Of a stretch of DNA of 47,544 nucleotides, positions 28,068 through 37,056 are shown piece by piece (the stretch's first letter is position 1; the number at the start of each line of letters is the position of its first letter). Origin of the DNA: a virus. Where the stretch lies: the IMG/VR virus record IMGVR_UViG_3300009177_000053, positions 1 through 47,544 of that record; one strand, written 5' to 3'. The translations under genes and the position numbers were made by a program. Below the pieces are notes generated by a model. The model did no database searches and had not been told where the DNA came from. It saw only the letters and a program-made list of their open reading frames with translations.

Positions 28068-28530
28068 TGTTCCCCTTCCCGACCAAGTGTCTGATGATCT
28101 GAAAATGGTCAATCAGCCAACCCAATACATTGAATAATAGGATGAACAGAGACGTTATTATTCCAGCGGTCCAGGATGCTTTCCTAATGACATTATCGTG
28201 ACCATCGACTTTGTGGCTGATTTCCTCCAGCCGCTCATCCACACCATCTATGCGTTTTACCTGATTTTCCAAACCCTCAATTTTGGTAGGCATATCCGCG
28301 AGTTTGTCCACGTTGCCTTTAAGATTGGCGACAAGCGTGCCGACACTCTGATTTACCTGGGCGGCATTGTTGGCCGTGTGCTTGACCAGCCGCAGCTCAT
28401 TCCACATCGCCTCGCTATCGTGGGCGCGGGATTGATTGCCCTGTTCCACAAGGTCTTTCAGGCCGCTTAGTGTTCCCTCTAAACGCCCGATCGCCCGGCT
28501 GATTTCATCAAGTGTGCCGCCGTCAGACAT
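28060..28530 (-). CDS. Coiled-coil protein with C-terminal membrane helix (holin or anchor candidate)
   Basis: A 156-residue protein. Residues ~1-115 are mostly coiled coil with heptad pattern (ISRAIGRLEGTLSGLKDLVE, EERLEEISHKVDGHDNVIRK-like). The end has one hydrophobic helix, WTAGIITSLFILLFNVLGWL, and a short tail. It lies next to the endolysin and resembles DUF1515-like phage membrane proteins. A holin or spanin-like function is inferred from position and topology. The DNA is more AT-rich than its neighbours. Confidence 0.6.
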   Translation of the reverse strand: MSDGGTLDEISRAIGRLEGTLSGLKDLVEQGNQSRAHDSEAMWNELRLVKHTANNAAQVNQSVGTLVANLKGNVDKLADMPTKIEGLENQVKRIDGVDERLEEISHKVDGHDNVIRKASWTAGIITSLFILLFNVLGWLIDHFQIIRHLVGKGNNA

Positions 28531-28540
28531 TGGGGAATCC

Positions 28541-28984
28541 TTACGCTATTGGCGCATTCACCGGGACGTAAGCCCAAAACTCAATCTGATTGGAAAGGCT
28601 GGTTTCGGCGATGGCTTGCAAACGATACATAAGATAGGGAATCGAGGGTTGCCAAGCACCCAGGCGAACCCCCACCGTCTTGCCGACGATGGTATAACCA
28701 CCCAAAATGCGGGTGGCCGGCGCCGCATCGGAAGCCGGGCCGATCGGCACCAAAACGAACGAAACCGACGCGAGCGATTCGCCGTCATTTCCCAGGCTAT
28801 CGAGCCACCCGCTAAGGTCGAAACCGGCAACATCGTCCGTGTCAGCCGTATAGGCAGCGAAAACCCCGGCATAGCCGGGGGAAACGACGCGCAGCAGCCG
28901 GCGCGAATTGGGCGGCGAGGTCTGGTTAGCGAGAACAAATCCGCCAAAGAAAGCGAATGCCTCAATGGTGCCGGCGGAGATCAT
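28541..28984 (-). CDS. Hypothetical tail-associated protein
   Basis: A 147-residue protein starting MISAGTIEAFAFFGGFVLAN, with PPNSRRLLRVVSPGYAGVFA and AYTADTDDVAGFDLSGWL. The beta-rich pattern suggests a fibre- or receptor-associated domain. The start is two bases after the upstream stop. It sits between fibre and lysis genes. Function is unknown. Confidence 0.55.
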   Translation of the reverse strand: MISAGTIEAFAFFGGFVLANQTSPPNSRRLLRVVSPGYAGVFAAYTADTDDVAGFDLSGWLDSLGNDGESLASVSFVLVPIGPASDAAPATRILGGYTIVGKTVGVRLGAWQPSIPYLMYRLQAIAETSLSNQIEFWAYVPVNAPIA

Positions 28985-28986
28985 TT

Positions 28987-29478
28987 TTATGCGTCCGTGG
29001 CGTCTTCCCACCCCGGCTGAGTTTTCACCCAGCCATAGAGCTTGACGATATCAGGGCGCCCATCGGTGAGAACGCTTTCCACCTGCGAATGCGGCAGCTG
29101 AAAGGCGAAGCTGCCGCATTCCAGCGGTTTGATCTTCTGCGCCTGTGCCTGGGCATTGGCGAGGATGGCGGCGGCCTCATTCCAGGACTGCCGGGCGATA
29201 ACGCTGGCCTCTTCTTTTTGCCGGATCATCGGCAGCGTGTCGGTTTCAGCGGGCTTGAGCGCATCCAGCGCAAGCGTAGCGGCATCCTGTTTGCCGACTG
29301 CATCCCCGAAGGCGCCCAGCGCATCCTGGAAGCCCGAACGCACAGCGGCATCCTTCCAGCCGATGAGGTGGAAACTGAGAGACATATCGAGCTTGGCATA
29401 GGAAACCCGGTCGATCATGAAGTATGCTTCCGGGACTACGACGCCGCTTTCAAACGTGAAAGGCTTAACCAGGGCCAT
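28987..29478 (-). CDS. Hypothetical 163-residue protein in the fibre region
   Basis: Reads MALVKPFTFESGVVVPEAYF, a beta-strand start followed by helices (EEASVIARQSWNEAAAILAN). It could be a fibre chaperone or a short tail component. Its position after the fibre gene suggests a host-recognition role; no family is recognised. Confidence 0.5.
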   Translation of the reverse strand: MALVKPFTFESGVVVPEAYFMIDRVSYAKLDMSLSFHLIGWKDAAVRSGFQDALGAFGDAVGKQDAATLALDALKPAETDTLPMIRQKEEASVIARQSWNEAAAILANAQAQAQKIKPLECGSFAFQLPHSQVESVLTDGRPDIVKLYGWVKTQPGWEDATDA

Positions 29479-29493
29479 AGGAAAATTCTCCTG

Positions 29494-30663
29494 TTACGGT
29501 ACGAAGGTGGCAACGCCACTGTTGCTGTAGATCGTGCCCGAGGGCAACCCAGCCGATGAGGTTGGAGGTGAGGGGATGGTGAGCTGGCCAGCGCTGGAGC
29601 CGACTTTCAAGATTGAGCCGACAGTGACCGTATTGGTGCCGTTGAGGGACCAGGCGAGAACGGTGCCGCCACCGTTGTCCGTGTCCTTGATGAACCCCTG
29701 CCGCGTCGATCCGCTGCCCGAAATCAGCACATCGAATTTCACCACCAAGTCCTTGATGCCGCGCAGCACGTTGCCGCTGGTATCATCGATAGTGACGGGG
29801 AAGGTAGCGCCTGACGCACGGTTGGTGTTGCCGCCATTACCGAAAAGCGCGTTGCCGTTGACATCCAGCGGCACCACGGCGTCCTGCGATCCATTGAGCG
29901 CGAAATAGCCATTCACCGGCTCAAAGGCGGCGGTGATTACGCCGGTGTTGGTGCCATTGTATTTCGTATTGAACCAGATATGGCCGTCTTCCGTGAACGT
30001 CATGCGGGTCCAGGTGAGATTCGCCCCGCGGATAAATCCCGTATGGATGAGTTTGAACGCGGCGGCGGTTCCCGACGACATAGAAGCCGAGCCGGCATTG
30101 ACCGTGCCGCTAACCGCATAGGTGCCGTCCCCACCGGGAGTTCCACCTGTCTGGCTAGTGATGATTGTGGGAACCTGGGTGGAAAGCGTGGACCCGAATA
30201 CGACGTCGCCCACGTTGATCGTGCCGCTGGTTCCGGTGGTGGTCATGACGCCCGAGGCCACCGAGGCGGTGTAAGACGCGATGGCCGACTGAGGATAGCC
30301 GCTGAATTCGACATACGACTGATTGGCGGCGACGTATCCGCTGCCCGACAGGGCGTAGCCGATCGCAAGCCGTTCCTTTAGGTGGGCCGCGCGATCGGTG
30401 GCGCGAACCGTATATGCCGAAAAGCCGCCCGTGCTGTTGTTCTGGACTGACAGCACATTTTGGCCGGCAATATTGTTTTGGAAAATGTACTCAGCTTGGC
30501 TGAATGAGCCGCCGGCAAAGCTGGACGTGATGGAAGCGCCCGAGATCCCGGGGTCACTAAAATTCAGCAGCTGCGCGCCTGCGGAGGTCGCAACCAGAGT
30601 GCCGCCCGTAAGCGGGAGGGCCGGGCGCCCGGTGGGACCACCCGCAAATCCGAACCGGCTCAT
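29494..30663 (-). CDS. Tail fibre-like protein with a glycine-rich module
   Basis: A 389-residue protein with a triple-helical fibre look: LTGGTLVATSAGAQLLNFSD, many Ser/Thr/Gly residues and few charges. Around residues 137-198 it has a degenerate copy of the glycine-rich module (GTINVGDVVFGST, SQTGGTPGGDGTYAVSG), shared with the sheath, cement and J-like proteins. The C-terminus contains a repeated VLRGIKDLVVKFDVLISG-like region. Likely a receptor-binding or fibre component. The stop of the upstream gene overlaps its start. Confidence 0.65.
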   Translation of the reverse strand: MSRFGFAGGPTGRPALPLTGGTLVATSAGAQLLNFSDPGISGASITSSFAGGSFSQAEYIFQNNIAGQNVLSVQNNSTGGFSAYTVRATDRAAHLKERLAIGYALSGSGYVAANQSYVEFSGYPQSAIASYTASVASGVMTTTGTSGTINVGDVVFGSTLSTQVPTIITSQTGGTPGGDGTYAVSGTVNAGSASMSSGTAAAFKLIHTGFIRGANLTWTRMTFTEDGHIWFNTKYNGTNTGVITAAFEPVNGYFALNGSQDAVVPLDVNGNALFGNGGNTNRASGATFPVTIDDTSGNVLRGIKDLVVKFDVLISGSGSTRQGFIKDTDNGGGTVLAWSLNGTNTVTVGSILKVGSSAGQLTIPSPPTSSAGLPSGTIYSNSGVATFVP

Positions 30664-31586
30664 TACAGCACCACCACTGTGAGTTTATGCCCGGAAGTAG
30701 AGGCGTTGGCCTTTACTGTCTGGCCCGTTGCCAGGGGCGGAATTTCTAGGGTCTGACCGGGCGCGAGCAACGTGGCCGTGCCGTTGCCATTCGAATCGCC
30801 TGCGGAAGGCGTGCCGACCATATCCACGTTCACGTTCTCCGCCGTGGCGATGCCCTGACTGGCTGCATTGGGAGGATTGGTAATCCATCCCCCGTTGCAA
30901 GGGCCTGTAACCAAGGTGACGGCGGTGCCTCCCGTGGTGATGGCAGCTGCCGAGCCAGCGACTGGCGTTACCTTACCAGGGAAAAACAGCCATGTTCCGG
31001 ATTGCGTGACCGCCCCGGCCACCGCACCCAGCTTGGCATAGATGCCCTTGAGCGCGGCCACGACGGTTGCGGTGCCGCTGCCGCCATATGCAGCATCGGC
31101 GGTGGTGCCGGCCGCCGCTGCCGTGGCCGCTAGATTGCCGCCGCTTTCTTGAGCTGCCCCAGTGGGTAGCGGAAGCGCCACCGCGCTGACAGGCTGGGTG
31201 GCCTGCCAGAACGTCCCCGTGACGGCGATGCCGGCGGACAGTTTGCTCCATATTGCCTTGGCAATGGCGATGAGAGAGCCAGCGCCGGACCCCGACCACG
31301 CCGCATCTGAGGGCGCCCCCAGGTTGGTGTTGGTGGTGCTGATGCCGAGATTACCGGCAGTCTGGAGCGCAGCAGTAGCACCAGCCTGTGCCTGGGTGAG
31401 TAGTTCGCCCAAGATGGTATTGCCAGCGGCCACGGTGGCATCCAAGGCGATATGGATGGGGTTGCCATCGATATCCAAGGCCGTATAGCCGATGCCGATC
31501 GTTTGCCCCGTGGTGGGGTCTGAGGCGCAAATTTCATAGAGGGTCGCGCCGCCTTGGACGCCAACCGGGACAAGTTTAAGCGGCAT
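30663..31586 (-). CDS. Structural/fibre-associated protein
   Basis: A 307-residue protein rich in Ala, Gly and Thr, with PVGVQGGATLYEICASDPTT near the start and repeated xGGSGTATVVAALKGIYAKL and IAKAIWSKL segments. This composition is typical of tail fibres and their adaptors. ATG 31586 has GAGGA eight bases upstream. It overlaps the next gene by one base. Confidence 0.55.
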   Translation of the reverse strand: MPLKLVPVGVQGGATLYEICASDPTTGQTIGIGYTALDIDGNPIHIALDATVAAGNTILGELLTQAQAGATAALQTAGNLGISTTNTNLGAPSDAAWSGSGAGSLIAIAKAIWSKLSAGIAVTGTFWQATQPVSAVALPLPTGAAQESGGNLAATAAAAGTTADAAYGGSGTATVVAALKGIYAKLGAVAGAVTQSGTWLFFPGKVTPVAGSAAAITTGGTAVTLVTGPCNGGWITNPPNAASQGIATAENVNVDMVGTPSAGDSNGNGTATLLAPGQTLEIPPLATGQTVKANASTSGHKLTVVVL

Positions 31587-31614
31587 CGTTTGTGTCCTCT
31601 AAAACCGTAGTTGA

Positions 31615-32139
31615 CTAGGGGATTGTAGCGTGATTTGCCGGCGGGTCACCAGAATTGAGCATCTGCACCGTCTTACACCCGTCCACGAATACCGCCGCAG
31701 CCCGCGCGAAGGCCCGAAATTGAGGAATGGTGAAGGGGTGAGGATTGCCCGCCTGGTCGATCCAGTCGCGCGTGGTCTGGCCGTTGGTGAAAATCTGCCC
31801 ATCCATGATGCTGATCATTTGCGCCTGGATGTTGCTGATATCCTCCGGCCCCACCCCGAACGTGCCGCTTGTGCCTGGGGTGCTTTCGCTGGTCACCTCG
31901 AGGCCGGCGGCCAGCCGTGCAGCTGCGGCCTGGGCCGGGGACAAGATCGGGGCGGCATAAGGCGCGACATGACCGGACGCCAGCATGGCCGCATAAACGT
32001 CCGCCGTTAGAGGGTCATCCTTTGCCGCTGTGAACGGGTGGCTATCGCCGCCCTGGGTGAAAACCACCGTGGCGTCAATGGTGCTTTCGTCCGGCGCCGA
32101 AAATACCGGATCAGAGAAAGAAAAAACGGTGGTCACCAT
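31615..32139 (-). CDS. Tail fibre assembly-like protein
   Basis: A 174-residue protein beginning MVTTVFSFSDPVFSAPDEST, with DWIDQAGNPHPFTIPQFRAF, the DUF4376-type tail fibre assembly pattern that phages encode beside fibre genes. A TTG at 32148 is an alternative start. It likely helps fold the fibre, as judged by family and position. Confidence 0.6.
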   Translation of the reverse strand: MVTTVFSFSDPVFSAPDESTIDATVVFTQGGDSHPFTAAKDDPLTADVYAAMLASGHVAPYAAPILSPAQAAAARLAAGLEVTSESTPGTSGTFGVGPEDISNIQAQMISIMDGQIFTNGQTTRDWIDQAGNPHPFTIPQFRAFARAAAVFVDGCKTVQMLNSGDPPANHATIP

Positions 32140-32140
32140 C

Positions 32141-33997
32141 TCATGCAATCCTTACGAAAAGGGCGCCGAAATCCGTGCTTGTGCTCTGGAAATAGCCGTC
32201 ATTGCTGAGGGTGCGCCAAGTCCCCGATTGACCGATTACTGAGCCCGCAACAGTAGCCCCAGGGCTCCACGGCGTATTATTCCGCACCTTATAGGTGAGC
32301 GAATTCACCCCACCATAGACGCGGATATTGTCCGTGTAAGCCTTGGCATTGGTGAGGGCGGTGTTGGACACCGTGTCCGCGTAGCTTTCGGCGCTGGTAA
32401 GAGCGTTTCCAGCCGCGCGATCGGCATAGGCGGTGGTGGCCCCATTGGTCGAATTGTCCGAAACGCCCTTGGTGGGGAACTTCGGGGTTTGCGTGTAGGT
32501 GCGGACCTGGGTGGCCCGGTTGGTGGTGTACACCGTGCCGAGAAGACCGCCCGTATCGTTGTAAGCCTGGTTCACCTCATCCGAACCGGCATTGCCGCCG
32601 CTTTCGGCGGTGGAGTTGATGAAGCGCGCCCAGCGGAATGAGCCATTGGTCTTGTAATAGAGGATGCGAGCTGCGCCCGCGCCGCCATCGATATTGATAT
32701 TCTGAGCGCCCGAGCCGTCGCCCACGGTGAGATTGCCCTTGGCGATGAGCGAGCCCGTGAGGGTGCCGCCGGCCAGATTGAGATAGTTGGCCGCCGCGAA
32801 GGCCCGGACATAGGCCGTGGTGGCGACGTTCGTGGAATTGTCCGTGATGCTGGGGCTGGGCGCGGTGGGCGATTGCGTGAACGCCATAACCTGGGTGGAC
32901 CGGGTGATGCTGTAGACCGAGCCCAGCAGCGCGCCATTATCGGCATAGGCGTTTAGGGTTCGATCGGCGCCGGAATTGCCGCCACTTTCCGCCCCGGTAA
33001 CCGTATCGCGCCACCGCAGCACATTGGCCGTGGTGATTTCGATGATGCGCTGCTGGCCGGCGGTGGCGTCCAGGATGAAGATATTGGCCCCGGTGCCCGT
33101 GATGGTCAGGTTGCCAGTGAGCGTGCCGCCGGTGAGCGGCAGATAGCTGCCCAGGTTGGCTTTCACGAACGCCGTGGTGGCGAACAGGGTGGAGTTGTCC
33201 CCGGTGGACGCGGTGAGCCCGCGGACGCTGCCGGTGAAGGTCGCGCCCACCAGCGGCGCATAATTGGAGAGCTGGGTGTCCGTGTAGCTGTTGGCCGAGC
33301 TGATCGCGGCGCTTTGCGCATTGGTCGCGGCCCGATCGGCATAGGCGGTGGTGGCGAGCCGCGTGCTGTTGTTGTTCACCGCCTGGGTGGGCGCGGTGAC
33401 AGTGCCGGTGATGGCCCCGCCCGATAGCGGCAAATAGGCCGCCAGCGCCGCGCTGGTAAAGGCGTTGGCGCTGGTGACGGCAGCAGCTCCAGCGGCAGCG
33501 GATGAGGCGTCCGCATAGGCGGTGGTTGCCACGCGGGTGGAATTGTTCCCCGCCGGCTGGGTGGGCGCCGTGGGGTTGCCCGTCATCGCCAGATTGGTGC
33601 CGATGATGGATTGCAGGGTCACCCAATTTGAGCCACCAGACACGGGGTTGGCGGTGTTGTTGTCCGTGGTGTTGACATAGAAAATGCCGGGGGTGGTGCC
33701 CTGGACCATGGCCCCCTTGGGATAGCCGCCGATCGTGGTTGAGAATGACGAGTCCCAAAAGATCGGGCCGCCCATGGAAAACCACTGGTCCCAGCTGGAC
33801 ATGGCGAACAGCACGCCATTCTCATCGAGCCCATCGGGAGGCGTCCCGCCGCTGGCGATCGGTGTGCGCGTGGCCGGCGGATAGCCAGTTTGCCAGCTCG
33901 CGGCGGGGCTCGCGGCAGTGGCCGGGATTGTGTTCTTGCCGCCCGAGGATGCGAACGGGGTGGGGATTTTGGCCGGGATGGATGCTGCGGTGGTCAT
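32141..33997 (-). CDS. Long tail fibre with five TTAYAD-type repeats
   Basis: A 618-residue fibre. At least five repeats carry an NNST...ATTAYAD phrase (NSTRVATTAYADASSAAAGA, NSTRLATTAYADRAATN, NSTLFATTAFVKANLGSYLP, NSTNVATTAYVRAFAAANYL, NSTNGATTAYADRAAGN), with LxLTGGTLTGxL between some. Such repeats form trimeric shafts in phage fibres. The C-terminal part (VYGGVNSLTYKVRNNTPWSP) looks like a globular receptor-binding tip. It overlaps the next gene and lies between the DUF2612 and fibre-assembly genes. Confidence 0.75.
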   Translation of the reverse strand: MTTAASIPAKIPTPFASSGGKNTIPATAASPAASWQTGYPPATRTPIASGGTPPDGLDENGVLFAMSSWDQWFSMGGPIFWDSSFSTTIGGYPKGAMVQGTTPGIFYVNTTDNNTANPVSGGSNWVTLQSIIGTNLAMTGNPTAPTQPAGNNSTRVATTAYADASSAAAGAAAVTSANAFTSAALAAYLPLSGGAITGTVTAPTQAVNNNSTRLATTAYADRAATNAQSAAISSANSYTDTQLSNYAPLVGATFTGSVRGLTASTGDNSTLFATTAFVKANLGSYLPLTGGTLTGNLTITGTGANIFILDATAGQQRIIEITTANVLRWRDTVTGAESGGNSGADRTLNAYADNGALLGSVYSITRSTQVMAFTQSPTAPSPSITDNSTNVATTAYVRAFAAANYLNLAGGTLTGSLIAKGNLTVGDGSGAQNINIDGGAGAARILYYKTNGSFRWARFINSTAESGGNAGSDEVNQAYNDTGGLLGTVYTTNRATQVRTYTQTPKFPTKGVSDNSTNGATTAYADRAAGNALTSAESYADTVSNTALTNAKAYTDNIRVYGGVNSLTYKVRNNTPWSPGATVAGSVIGQSGTWRTLSNDGYFQSTSTDFGALFVRIA

Positions 33998-34011
33998 GCG
34001 CTGCCTCGGTT

Positions 34012-34575
34012 TTAGAGTTGCACCACCGTAGCAGAAACGCCGGTGGGCTTGGGCAAAATCCCCGACTGGCCCAAAATGGCCTGCTCAACGGGGGTGAGTT
34101 GAAAGGTAAAGGTGTACGTCATCGTCATATTGAGCCCATCGGTGACATAGCAGTCACCGCGCCCAGCAAAAAGCGTGAGCAGAATTTGATTGATGGCCGG
34201 GATAGAGCCGTCACAGATATTCGCCATGGCCTTGGCATAGATGAGGATGCGGAAAGCATCGTCCGTGAGGGCGAAATTACTGGTGAGCTGCTGCCCATTA
34301 TAGAACGGCGCTTGGTTGTACGGTTGCGAGCCCGGCAGCGCCTGGGAAAAGCCGAAATAATCGGTGTTGCTCACCTGGAGAACGCGCTGCACCCCGACGA
34401 TGCGGCCCCACACGTCCAGGCCATAGCCCACCGCCGTGTCCACGTTCCACATGAGGTCATAGAACTGGTCAATATCGGCGGCGGGATCGATGTACGTGTT
34501 GAAGTTCTCCAGCAGCTGCCCGAGGGTTGGGCTGTTGGAGAATTGGCTTTCGATGGTGTCCAGATAATTTTCCAT
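34012..34575 (-). CDS. DUF2612 tail/baseplate protein
   Basis: A 187-residue protein with TYIDPAADIDQFYDLMWNVD then VGYGLDVWGRIVGV and DDAFRILIYAKAMANICDGS, the DUF2612 pattern found in contractile-tail baseplates, next to the J-like wedge. It probably links fibre and baseplate. Assignment is by pattern and order. Confidence 0.75.
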   Translation of the reverse strand: MENYLDTIESQFSNSPTLGQLLENFNTYIDPAADIDQFYDLMWNVDTAVGYGLDVWGRIVGVQRVLQVSNTDYFGFSQALPGSQPYNQAPFYNGQQLTSNFALTDDAFRILIYAKAMANICDGSIPAINQILLTLFAGRGDCYVTDGLNMTMTYTFTFQLTPVEQAILGQSGILPKPTGVSATVVQL

Positions 34576-34578
34576 CGA

Positions 34579-36006
34579 TCACACCAAGTTAATGGCCGCG
34601 TCCGCCGGGTTGAAGGTGGGAATCTGATTGATGTTCACCACCACCTGGTCCTGGTTCGGCGCCGACGCCTTGAGGCCGGCGGTGGAGGATAGGGTCAGCG
34701 GGGCGCTGAGATTATAGGTGCCAGTGCCGCCGCTGCCCGAGCCCAGGCTTGAAATCTGGATACCATCGGGGATCCCCGTGCCGCTGAGTGTCTGGCCCAC
34801 CGCCAGCGTGCCCGACGCGACCGCCGACACGGTGAGCAGCGTGCCCGATGATGACGCCGTGAACGTGGCCCCAGGCGTGTTGCTGCTGCCGATCTTGAGG
34901 CTAATAATCTGCGCCCATGGCCCCAGCAGGGCGATGCTCGCATAGAAGCGCGAGGCGAAAACCGTGGAACCAATCTGCGGGATCACACCCCCGTCATCGC
35001 CGGAGAATGCCGCCGTGAGCGCGCCCTGGAGCAGCTGGAGCGCGTTGCTGGGCACCTGGGTGGTGTTGGGGACGGTCAGCAGGAAGAGGATGGGCAGCGG
35101 GGTGGCCTCATCGAACTTCACGGTATAGGACGGCGGGGTGGTGTAGCCGCTGGTATCGAAAACCGTTTCCGTGACGTTGCCGGTGTACGCGCAGCCTGGT
35201 CCTTTTTTCTGCCAGATGGCCGTGGCGACCGCGAGCGGGTCCCCACCCGAGACGCACACATAGACGCTGTTCGCCGCGATCGTGCGGCCCCCGACCGTGA
35301 CGGGCGAGCCGGTATCGTTTTCGGTGGCGTAGCAATCCAGCACGCCGGCCACGTCCAGGACGTTGCCGCGGATGGCCTGGAGCACCTGGAGGGCGTTCTT
35401 AGCCACCGATGCCTGCCGGCGCTTTTCGTACTGCTGGCGGTTCTCGACATTGCGGCCCAGCACCCCGTCATTCGGATTGCTGATGCGGTCCCACCCAGGG
35501 ATGCCGCGATAGATGGTCGTGAGCGCGCCGGCAGGGCATGAAATCGGGCCGGTGTTGAGGCATACGAAATCCAGCACGAGTTGGCCGGTAACGTCGATCG
35601 TGCCGCCGCCAACCGCCTGATAGAGGTTGGTGTCATCAGCGATCGCCAGCGAGCCCGCCGGGATGACGGTGCCCTGGGCGCCGATGCACACACAGCCGGG
35701 GACCAGCGTGGGCTGGGCCGGTAGCCGGTCCATGAAATAGATGCGGCCAATGCCATCCTGGAAACGCCCGAAGGAATAGGCCGGGTCCATCTGCTGGGTG
35801 AGCGAAACGAACTGATCGTTTTTATCCCCGATGATGGCGGTTTGCGTGGTTGCCAGCTGCTGCTCCGGTGAGCCGTCCGACATATCGAGGCCGCCGCCGA
35901 ATGCGCCTTGGATATCGCTTTCAACGCCGGCCAGGATCACGCTTTCATCGGGGGCAATGAAGCCGTTGGGGCCGAAGGTGGGGGACGGTACGGACGTGCC
36001 TGCCAT
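34579..36006 (-). CDS. Baseplate J-like wedge protein with a glycine-rich C-terminal module
   Basis: A 475-residue baseplate wedge protein. The core shows the J-like layout: GWDRISNPNDGVLGRNVENR, QYEKRRQASVAKNALQVLQA, GVLDCYATENDTGSPVTVGG and GQVVIVNIS-type strands. Residues 379-447 form one glycine-rich module (GTLAVGQTLSGTG, GSGSGGTGTYNLS), shared with three other structural proteins. After it come the final J-type residues (NINQIPTFNPADAAINLV), so the module is an insertion. It lies between DUF2612 and gp25-like genes, the standard order. Confidence 0.85.
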   Translation of the reverse strand: MAGTSVPSPTFGPNGFIAPDESVILAGVESDIQGAFGGGLDMSDGSPEQQLATTQTAIIGDKNDQFVSLTQQMDPAYSFGRFQDGIGRIYFMDRLPAQPTLVPGCVCIGAQGTVIPAGSLAIADDTNLYQAVGGGTIDVTGQLVLDFVCLNTGPISCPAGALTTIYRGIPGWDRISNPNDGVLGRNVENRQQYEKRRQASVAKNALQVLQAIRGNVLDVAGVLDCYATENDTGSPVTVGGRTIAANSVYVCVSGGDPLAVATAIWQKKGPGCAYTGNVTETVFDTSGYTTPPSYTVKFDEATPLPILFLLTVPNTTQVPSNALQLLQGALTAAFSGDDGGVIPQIGSTVFASRFYASIALLGPWAQIISLKIGSSNTPGATFTASSSGTLLTVSAVASGTLAVGQTLSGTGIPDGIQISSLGSGSGGTGTYNLSAPLTLSSTAGLKASAPNQDQVVVNINQIPTFNPADAAINLV

Positions 36007-36007
36007 C

Positions 36008-36361
36008 TTAGAAACTCGCGGTTGTGGTGGTGCCGTCCGTGGCCGTCACCTGCACCTGCCCGGTGAGCTGCCGCTGGTCCAGCGCGGAAATGATGACGGT
36101 TGCCGAGGCCACGCCCTGGACCGTTTCGGCGGCCCGCTGGAGCTGGAGCTTGATGGCGTTGAGAGACGCATTCTTTCCCAGGATTTTCTGGAAATAGGGG
36201 ACGCCCTGGGTGATGTCATACCAGTATTCCCCGCGAAACTGCTTGATCTTGCACGCGGCCATCTGCGCGAGCGAATAGGGTTCCGAGGCCACCGCGATGT
36301 GGCCGGAGGCGTCTTTTACCAGGTCCCATAATTGGGTATCGAGCAGCAGGGTCCGGGCCAT
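36008..36361 (-). CDS. gp25/GPW-like baseplate wedge protein
   Basis: A 117-residue protein with TQLWDLVKDASGHIAVASEP and then AACKIKQFRGEYWYDITQGV, the gp25-like/DUF2634 pattern of the conserved inner wedge. It ends with a Thr-rich tail. The stop of the upstream gene overlaps its start by one base. Confidence 0.8.
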   Translation of the reverse strand: MARTLLLDTQLWDLVKDASGHIAVASEPYSLAQMAACKIKQFRGEYWYDITQGVPYFQKILGKNASLNAIKLQLQRAAETVQGVASATVIISALDQRQLTGQVQVTATDGTTTTASF

Positions 36362-37056
36362 TACGTCGCCTTCGTTTTGGTGGACGTAGCGTGGACCACG
36401 CCGCCGCTCACCGGGTCACCATCCAATACCACAGCTTTCGCGCCGCCGGCCAAAGAGGAATCACCGGTGGAGGTGAGCTTTCCGTCCACGATCAGGTCCC
36501 CGGTAACTTCGGTGGCCGGCGCATCCAGGAAGATTTTGACCGGGGACTTGAGCCGAATCCCTTCCTGCGCCATGCGGATGAATTGGGTGGCCTGACCGTT
36601 GAGCAGGCCGCCCAGGTACACCCCATCCGCCGGGTCATGAAATCTGCTCGATCCGGGGTTTCCTTGCTTGCGGGTGGCCTTGACGCGGGAAATGTCCCGA
36701 TCGGCGAATATCGCCAACCCTATGTCCATCGCCACCGGGTCCACAATGACGGCATTCGCGCCGCCCTGGAGACGCCAATACTGGACGCCATAGAGCACGC
36801 CGTGGGGCACCGCGTTGCCGTTGCCGTCCACCTGGTTCACCAGCGGCTGGAGATCGACCGTTCCGCCGGTGGTCCCATCATCGGAATAGGGGGTGACCGC
36901 CACCACCTGGACAAGCGTGCTCACCCAGGTTTTTTGCAGCCAACGCATGATTTGAAAATCATGGGCGTTGAAGCGGCCGGCACCGCTGGCGAGCTGCTGA
37001 CTGCCGGTGTAACCGAGATCCCCGGAGGGCGGACTACTTGACGGGGGCGTATCCAA
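36361..37056 (-). CDS. Baseplate spike/Gp138-like protein
   Basis: A 231-residue protein with VSTLVQVVAVTPYSDDGTTG and YGVQYWRLQGGANAVIVDPV, matching the OB-like Gp138 N-terminal domain of baseplate spikes; the end (PATEVTGDLIVDGKLTSTGD) is beta-helical. It starts at TTG 37056 with GGAGG nine bases upstream, inside the previous gene (23-base overlap). It would form the membrane-piercing tip. Confidence 0.75.
   Translation of the reverse strand: MDTPPSSSPPSGDLGYTGSQQLASGAGRFNAHDFQIMRWLQKTWVSTLVQVVAVTPYSDDGTTGGTVDLQPLVNQVDGNGNAVPHGVLYGVQYWRLQGGANAVIVDPVAMDIGLAIFADRDISRVKATRKQGNPGSSRFHDPADGVYLGGLLNGQATQFIRMAQEGIRLKSPVKIFLDAPATEVTGDLIVDGKLTSTGDSSLAGGAKAVVLDGDPVSGGVVHATSTKTKAT

Noticed and set aside
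33739-34692. 317-codon rightward frame opposite the fibre and DUF2612 genes
   Set aside because: It lies against well-supported structural genes, is arginine- and histidine-rich and shows no domain.
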